A stretch of DNA of 54,236 bases from Chlorobaculum sp. GTDB lineage: Bacteria; Bacteroidota; Chlorobiia; Chlorobiales; Chlorobiaceae. The notes beneath the pieces are model-generated. The model saw nothing but the letters and a program-made list of their open reading frames with translations. It had not been told where the DNA came from and ran no database searches. The DNA is taken from contig JAAXXD010000007.1 in NCBI GenBank assembly GCA_013334655.1, positions 1 through 54,236 on the forward strand, given 5' to 3'. Position numbers and translations under genes: made by a program. Shown piece by piece: positions 48,880 to 54,236 of the stretch (its first letter is position 1; each line of letters opens with the position of its first letter).

Positions 48880-49608
48880 ATGGCACTGTTCGGCAAGAAA
48901 CCTTCAGATTCTTCGAAATCCGTCGCTGTTCCCAAAGCGTTCACCATCCAGATCGATCCTTCGAAATTCAATCTTGCCACAAAGCCGGTGGGGCCGGTGC
49001 ATGAGCAGCTCGAAACGCTCAAGCAGAGGCTCACCAAGCTCTCCTCGAACGTCGAGAACAACCTGATGCTGGTCGTCCGCGCTTCGACCAAGAAGGATAA
49101 GGCGCTGGCCGCTTCGGCATTCGAGTTTGACGAACGCTACATCCAGAAAGGCAAGTTCGAGGTGGAGTATATGACCCTTGCCTACCTGAACTTCCAGCAG
49201 CTTGGCGAGGCCGACCGCAAAACCGTTGCCAGCGCCAGCATGATCCTCAAGGAGCTTGAGAGGATCGCCCAGTTCTGCCTCAACATTGCCGACAAGACTG
49301 AATACATCCAGCTCGCCAACGTCAAGGAGTTGCACAAGGATGAGTATGGCCTGAAGCCGATGGGCGATATCACCGCCGAGATGATCAAGAAGGTGGTCGA
49401 AGCGTTCGTCAGCGGCAACTCGAAGCACGCCTCGGAGACGCTCGACATGATGAAGGAAATCGATGACCTATACCAGGGGGCGGTCAAGAAGCTCAAGAGC
49501 GAGGTGAACGACTCGAACATCACCAACTTTACCGGTATCCTCTCCGTTGTCGAGCATGTTCACGCCTGCGCCGAAATCTCCTGCGTGATCGCCCGCCACT
49601 TCTGCTGA
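48880..49608 (+). CDS. PhoU-like domain protein (second)
   Basis: 242 aa helical; SASMILKELERIAQFCLNIADKTEYIQL and VKKLKSEVNDSNITNFTGILSVVEHVHACAEISCVIARHFC. Confidence 0.75.
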   Translation: MALFGKKPSDSSKSVAVPKAFTIQIDPSKFNLATKPVGPVHEQLETLKQRLTKLSSNVENNLMLVVRASTKKDKALAASAFEFDERYIQKGKFEVEYMTLAYLNFQQLGEADRKTVASASMILKELERIAQFCLNIADKTEYIQLANVKELHKDEYGLKPMGDITAEMIKKVVEAFVSGNSKHASETLDMMKEIDDLYQGAVKKLKSEVNDSNITNFTGILSVVEHVHACAEISCVIARHFC

Positions 49609-49630
49609 GGTCACGGCACAGAAAATTTTC

Positions 49631-49662
49631 AGAAGGCGGGTGACTCCCGCCTTCTTTTTTTT
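49631..49662 (+). terminator. Rho-independent terminator after PhoU-like gene
   Basis: AGAAGGCGGGTGACTCCCGCCTTCTTTTTTTT. Confidence 0.88.
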
Positions 49663-49749
49663 GGTCGAAAGTTCATATTATTGAAGTAAGAAAAAGTTGC
49701 GGTATTTGTCCACAACCTCAATTGCGTCCACAGTGTCCACCTTTTTTCC

Positions 49750-50823
49750 ATGAAACATCGTAGCCGGATCATTGCGCTTGCCGTGCTTGTGGCGTTTGCC
49801 GCCGGGGCGTTCCTTTTTTTCAGGAAGAAGCCCGAAACCGCAAGCCGTAAGGATAACAAGGCATCCGTGTCGGCCATCGCGATCAGCGTCGAACAGGCGG
49901 CGATGGCTTCGGTGCGCGACAGCGTGAGCGTTGTCGGCAACATCGAGGCGTGGCGCGATGTCGATATTCACGCCGAGACCTCGGGCGTCGTGCGGAGCGT
50001 ATCCTCCGAGGTTGGAGATCGCAAGGCTGCCGGTCAGCCGCTGCTCAAGGTTGATGACGAGGTGGCCGCCTCCACGCTGCGCAAGGCACGGGTAAATCGC
50101 GAGCTGGCGAGCCGCGACTTTATGCGCTACAGCAGTTTGCAGAAAGAAGGCGCGGTGGCGGTGTCGAGCTTCGAGGCGATGCGGCTGAAGCTCGAAGATG
50201 CCGAGGCCGACCTGACAGCCGCCCGCCGACGGTTCGACGATACCGCCATCAAAGCGCCGTTCGCGGGAGTCGTCACCTCGCGGCTCGTCGAGGTGGGCGA
50301 TCTGGTGCAGCCAGGCATGAAGGTGGCCAACATGGTCGATCTCTCGAAGGTCAAGATCATCTCTTCGATTCCTGAAAAACAGGTCGCCTCCATCATCGAG
50401 GGAATGCCGGTACTGGTAACGAGCGATGTCTGGCCGGGCAAGCTGTTTCAGGCGAAGGTGCTCTCGGTGAGTGCCAAATCGTCGCGCGACCACACCTACC
50501 GGGTCGAGTCGGTCATGGAGAATCCGAAGACGACGCCATTTCGCGCCGGTATGTTCGCTCGCACGGCTTTCGTTGGCAAATCGCCGCATCAGGCATTGCT
50601 CATTCCCCGCCAGGCGCTCACGGGCAGTATCGTCACGCCTGAGGTGTTTGTCGTCAGCGGCGGCAAGGTGCGCTTGAAAAAGATAGTGGTCGGAGCTGAA
50701 TACAGCACCCGCATCGAAGTAATTCAGGGCGTTGCCGCCGGTGAAGAAGTGGTTGTCAGCGGTCAGAGCGATCTCGATGACGGCTCGCCGGTAACGATCA
50801 CCAAAGGGGAGGCCGGAAAGTGA
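49750..50823 (+). CDS. RND efflux periplasmic adaptor (membrane fusion protein)
   Basis: SVVGNIEAWRDVDIHAETSGVVRSVSSEVGDRKAAGQPLLKVDD...DTAIKAPFAGVVTSRLVEVGDLVQPG. Confidence 0.93.
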   Translation: MKHRSRIIALAVLVAFAAGAFLFFRKKPETASRKDNKASVSAIAISVEQAAMASVRDSVSVVGNIEAWRDVDIHAETSGVVRSVSSEVGDRKAAGQPLLKVDDEVAASTLRKARVNRELASRDFMRYSSLQKEGAVAVSSFEAMRLKLEDAEADLTAARRRFDDTAIKAPFAGVVTSRLVEVGDLVQPGMKVANMVDLSKVKIISSIPEKQVASIIEGMPVLVTSDVWPGKLFQAKVLSVSAKSSRDHTYRVESVMENPKTTPFRAGMFARTAFVGKSPHQALLIPRQALTGSIVTPEVFVVSGGKVRLKKIVVGAEYSTRIEVIQGVAAGEEVVVSGQSDLDDGSPVTITKGEAGK

Positions 50824-53800
50824 AACGAACGGTCACGGGAATCGCCATCGAGCGCCCGACGCTGGTCGTGGTGCTCTTCTCGATTCTGGCGATTCTCGGT
50901 TTCTTCAGCTACCGGCAGCTCCAGTACGAGCTGCTGCCGCGCATGACCACGCCCTACGTGACCGTTACGACGCTCTATTCGGGCGCGGCTCCATCGGAAA
51001 TCGAAACCTCGGTAACCAAACCGGTCGAGGAGGCGGTCTCCTCTATCGAAAAAATCTCATCCATCTTCTCCTCCTCGCGCGAAGGGGTCTCGATCGTCAC
51101 GATCGAATTCGCCAGCGACGCCAATATCGACATCGCCTTGCAGGATGTGCAGCGCAAGGTGAACGAAGCGCGCGACACGCTGCCGGATGGCGTGAAGGAG
51201 CCGGTGGTGTCGCGCTTCGCCGTGGACGAGATGCCGGTGCTACGGCTCGGGGCGACCGCGACGCTGCCAGACACGGAGTTCTACCAGCTCCTCAAGGATG
51301 AGATCAAGCCTGCGCTGTCGAACATCGGCGGCGTGGGGCAGATCGCCATTCTCGGCGGACGCGAGCGTGAAGTCAGGGTCAACATCGATCCGGGGCGTCT
51401 CGAAAGCTTTGGGCTGACCGTGACCGACCTCTTCGACGCCATCCGCAAGGCGAACCTCGATTTTCCGACCGGTTCGGTCGAAGCGCCCGACCGCAAGTTC
51501 GTGGTGCGTCTGGCAGGCAAGTTCACGAGCCTCGACGAGCTGCGAAACCTCGTGGTGCGCGATTCCGGGCCGGATGGCGCTATCTACCTGCGCGACGTGG
51601 CCGAGGTGCAGGACACCTTCCGCGAGATCAAGACGATGACGCGCATCAACGGGAGTAACGCGGTGGCGATACTCGTGGTCAAACAGAATGACGCCAACAC
51701 CGTCGAGGTGTGCCGCCTTGTGCGCGAGAAGCTCCAGAAGCTCGAAGCGCAATACCGCGACAAGGGGCTGAAGTTCGACATCGGTCAGGACGCTTCGACC
51801 TTCACCCGCGACGCCGTCGAGGCGGTGCAGCACGACCTGTTTCTCGCCATCCTGCTTGTGGCGCTCGTGATGCTGCTTTTCCTGCACAGCCTGCGCAACT
51901 CCGTCATCGTGATGGTCTCGATTCCCACCTCGCTCGTCACCACCTTCATCGGCATGTATATCTTCGGCTATTCGCTGAACCTCATGACGCTGCTCGCGCT
52001 CTCGCTCGTGATCGGCGTGCTGGTGGACGACTCCATCGTGGTACTCGAAAACATCTTCCGCCACCTCGAACGGGGCGAAGCGCCGCGAGATGCCGCGCTC
52101 GTCGGACGAAACGAGATCGGATTTACGGCGGTGGCGATTACGCTGGTCGATGTAGTGGTCTTCCTGCCGCTCTCGCTGCTCAGCGGCCTCGTGGGTGACA
52201 TCCTGCGGGAGTTTGCCGTCGTCATGGTGATCTCGACCATGGTGAGCCTCTTCGTCTCCTTCACGGTGACGCCGCTGCTCGCCTCGCGCTTCTCGAAGGT
52301 CGATCATCTCTCTGACGCCACGCTGGCGGGCCGACTCGCCATTGGCTTCGAGCGCTGGTACGACCGGGGGCGCGACTGGTATCTCAGCCTGCTCGCCTGG
52401 AGCCTGAAGCATCCCGTCAAGGTGATTCTGACGGCGACGCTCCTGCTTTTCTCCTCGTTCGCGCTTGTCGTGGCCGGAAAGATCGGCGGCGAGTTCATCG
52501 AGGTCTCCGACCGGGGGGACTTTTCGGTGATGCTCGAACTGGAGCCGGGCACGAGCCTCGAACAGACCAACCGTTTCGTCCGGCAGGTCGAGCGGCGGCT
52601 TCAGGCATATCCCGAAGTGGAAAAGGTGCTTGCGGTCGTTGGCACCTCGAACGAAGGGTTCCTTGGTCAAAGCTCCGACCATGTGGCTGAACTCGACATC
52701 CGCCTGATTCCGAAAGAGCAGCGCCACCGCTCGACCGACACGATCATGCAGCTCGTCCGGCGCGACCTCGCGGGCGTTCCGGGGCTGAAAGCGAACATCA
52801 ACCCCATCGGCATCTTTGGCACAGCCAACGAAACGCCGGTGACGGTCATTATCGCCGGGCCGTCGAGAAGCGAGGTCGAGCGGGTCTCCGATGCGCTTCA
52901 GGACAGCCTCAAGACGATTCGCGGCACGGCGGACGTGCGGCTCAGCTCGCAGCCCGGCACACCCGAGATGCGCGTTGTGGTAGACCGCGAGCAGATGGCC
53001 GCGTTCGGGCTGTCGATGGCCGATGTTGGCTCGGCGATGCGCATCGCTTACGACGGCGACGACAGCAACAAATATCGCGAAGAGGGCGATGAGTACGACA
53101 TCCGCCTGATTTTCGACGAGGGGTACCGCCGCGACACGGGCGGCATTCCGAACCTCTCGTTTCGGGGGCAGGATGGCGGTCTGGTGCGGCTCGGGCAGTT
53201 CTCACGCCTCGAACAGTCGCGGGGATACGCGCTCTTGCAGCGCCGGAACCGCAACGACGCGATCTGGGTCAAGGCGCAGGTGGTTGGCCGCTCCGTCGGC
53301 GACGTTGGCCGCGAGATCGAGCGAGTGATCGGCAACATGCAGAAGAAAGGGATCATGCCGAAAAGCGTCACCCACGCCTACGAAGCCGACCTCAAGCGGC
53401 AGGGGGAGTCAAACGTCAGCCTGCTCTACGCCTTTGCCGTGGCGATCATCTTCGTCTACCTCATCATGGTCGCGCTCTACGATTCATGGATCTGGCCGAT
53501 GGTGGTGATGTTCTCGATTCCGCTCGCCATCATCGGCGCGCTCTGGTCGCTGGCGCTTTTCGGCAAATCGCTGAGTATTTTCACGATTCTCGGCATCATC
53601 ATGCTCATCGGCCTGGTCGGCAAGAACGCGATTCTCCTGGTTGACTTCATCAACAAGTTCCGCGCTGAAGGCATGGAACTCCTGCCCGCCATCACCGAAG
53701 CCGGACGCGAGCGCCTGCGCCCCATTCTCATGACGACGCTCACGCTCATCTTCGGCCTCATGCCAATTGCGCTGTCCGCCAGCTCCGGCTCCGAATGGAA

Positions 53801-53942
53801 ATCCGGCCTCGCCCTGGCCCTCGTCGGCGGCCTCTCCAGCTCGATGTTCCTCACGCTGCTGGTGATTCCGGTGGTGTATGTCTGGTTTGACAAGTTGAAG
53901 CAGTGGAGCGCGGGGAAGTGGAGGAAGGTTGGCAATGGATAA
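50820..53942 (+). CDS. RND efflux transporter permease (AcrB/HAE1-like)
   Basis: ERPTLVVVLFSILAILGFFSYRQLQYELLPRMTTPYVTV...GVLVDDSIVVLENIFRHLERGEAPRDAA...GLVGKNAILLVDF; GTG start overlaps upstream TGA. Confidence 0.96.
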   Translation: MKRTVTGIAIERPTLVVVLFSILAILGFFSYRQLQYELLPRMTTPYVTVTTLYSGAAPSEIETSVTKPVEEAVSSIEKISSIFSSSREGVSIVTIEFASDANIDIALQDVQRKVNEARDTLPDGVKEPVVSRFAVDEMPVLRLGATATLPDTEFYQLLKDEIKPALSNIGGVGQIAILGGREREVRVNIDPGRLESFGLTVTDLFDAIRKANLDFPTGSVEAPDRKFVVRLAGKFTSLDELRNLVVRDSGPDGAIYLRDVAEVQDTFREIKTMTRINGSNAVAILVVKQNDANTVEVCRLVREKLQKLEAQYRDKGLKFDIGQDASTFTRDAVEAVQHDLFLAILLVALVMLLFLHSLRNSVIVMVSIPTSLVTTFIGMYIFGYSLNLMTLLALSLVIGVLVDDSIVVLENIFRHLERGEAPRDAALVGRNEIGFTAVAITLVDVVVFLPLSLLSGLVGDILREFAVVMVISTMVSLFVSFTVTPLLASRFSKVDHLSDATLAGRLAIGFERWYDRGRDWYLSLLAWSLKHPVKVILTATLLLFSSFALVVAGKIGGEFIEVSDRGDFSVMLELEPGTSLEQTNRFVRQVERRLQAYPEVEKVLAVVGTSNEGFLGQSSDHVAELDIRLIPKEQRHRSTDTIMQLVRRDLAGVPGLKANINPIGIFGTANETPVTVIIAGPSRSEVERVSDALQDSLKTIRGTADVRLSSQPGTPEMRVVVDREQMAAFGLSMADVGSAMRIAYDGDDSNKYREEGDEYDIRLIFDEGYRRDTGGIPNLSFRGQDGGLVRLGQFSRLEQSRGYALLQRRNRNDAIWVKAQVVGRSVGDVGREIERVIGNMQKKGIMPKSVTHAYEADLKRQGESNVSLLYAFAVAIIFVYLIMVALYDSWIWPMVVMFSIPLAIIGALWSLALFGKSLSIFTILGIIMLIGLVGKNAILLVDFINKFRAEGMELLPAITEAGRERLRPILMTTLTLIFGLMPIALSASSGSEWKSGLALALVGGLSSSMFLTLLVIPVVYVWFDKLKQWSAGKWRKVGNG

Positions 53943-54236
53943 TTGTAGGGGTGGTAGGCTGATTTTTCTGATGATGTAGCGGTTGATGATAGTCTTATTT
54001 TTTTTTTAGGATAGACAGGTAGTTTGTTTATCATAGTTAATCTTCGTGTTGAACTTTTGGTTTAATTGGTTACTGGTTAGACTGGAAAAAATGAGTGCCA
54101 TGCAAATGTTAAGGCCACCTCTAAAAAGGGAGATTTGAAATAACGCAAGAACCAGCATCACCGAAACAAGGCAATATTGTGCTGAAAAGCACTCGTTCAT
54201 TGACATCATTGCACCGAAACATAACGTTTCATTCAT

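Noticed and set aside
51240-52727. 495-aa minus-strand ORF
   Set aside because: Antisense to the RND permease; shadow composition (HH/RR/DE-rich).
54006-54236. 76-aa minus-strand ORF at the right edge
   Set aside because: Touches the window edge, no recognisable domain; could be a remnant of a mobile element but I cannot support it.

Overview
The window looks like a chromosomal segment of a moderately GC-rich bacterium. Gene content and style suggest a green sulfur bacterium (Chlorobiaceae), but this is inferred and unchecked. Main blocks: (1) ~1-20.05 kb, minus strand: a tightly packed extracellular contractile injection system (eCIS, Afp/PVC/AlgoCIS-like). It encodes a DUF4255 cap-type protein, an unknown protein, one large sheath, two tubes, a DUF5908-like peptide, a LysM tube/baseplate protein, a VgrG-like spike, PAAR, gp25, a baseplate-J-like protein, an Afp12-like protein and a 920-aa unknown with a nucleotidyltransferase-like tail. 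A tape-measure-like CDS (absent from the ORF track because it runs off the window) sits at the left edge. No AAA+ ATPase or obvious tail fibre lies inside the window. (2) 20.5-22.5 kb: TrmH-type methyltransferase and a metallophosphoesterase. (3) 22.6-26.5 kb: AT-rich degraded defence-like island with an HsdR N-terminal remnant, a Zn-finger/coiled-coil gene pair, a C-terminal fragment of an MmeI/YeeA-like DNA methyltransferase and a frameshifted Abi_2 gene. (4) 26.7-45.3 kb: phosphate/polyphosphate region with ParA+CHAD, a Cys-rich LRR-like protein, Ppk1, three PstS, a porin and PstC-PstA-PstB-PhoU. Within it I found duplicated 11-bp-phased Pho-box-like promoters, a duplicated leader hairpin, and a K+ channel islet flanked by a duplicated gph 3' end. 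(5) 45.4-48.5 kb: AT-rich patch with two antitoxin remnants, an HNH nuclease and two convergent PEP-CTERM proteins. (6) 48.9-54 kb: second PhoU-like protein and an RND efflux pair. All calls come from reading the sequence and translations; no database search was run.
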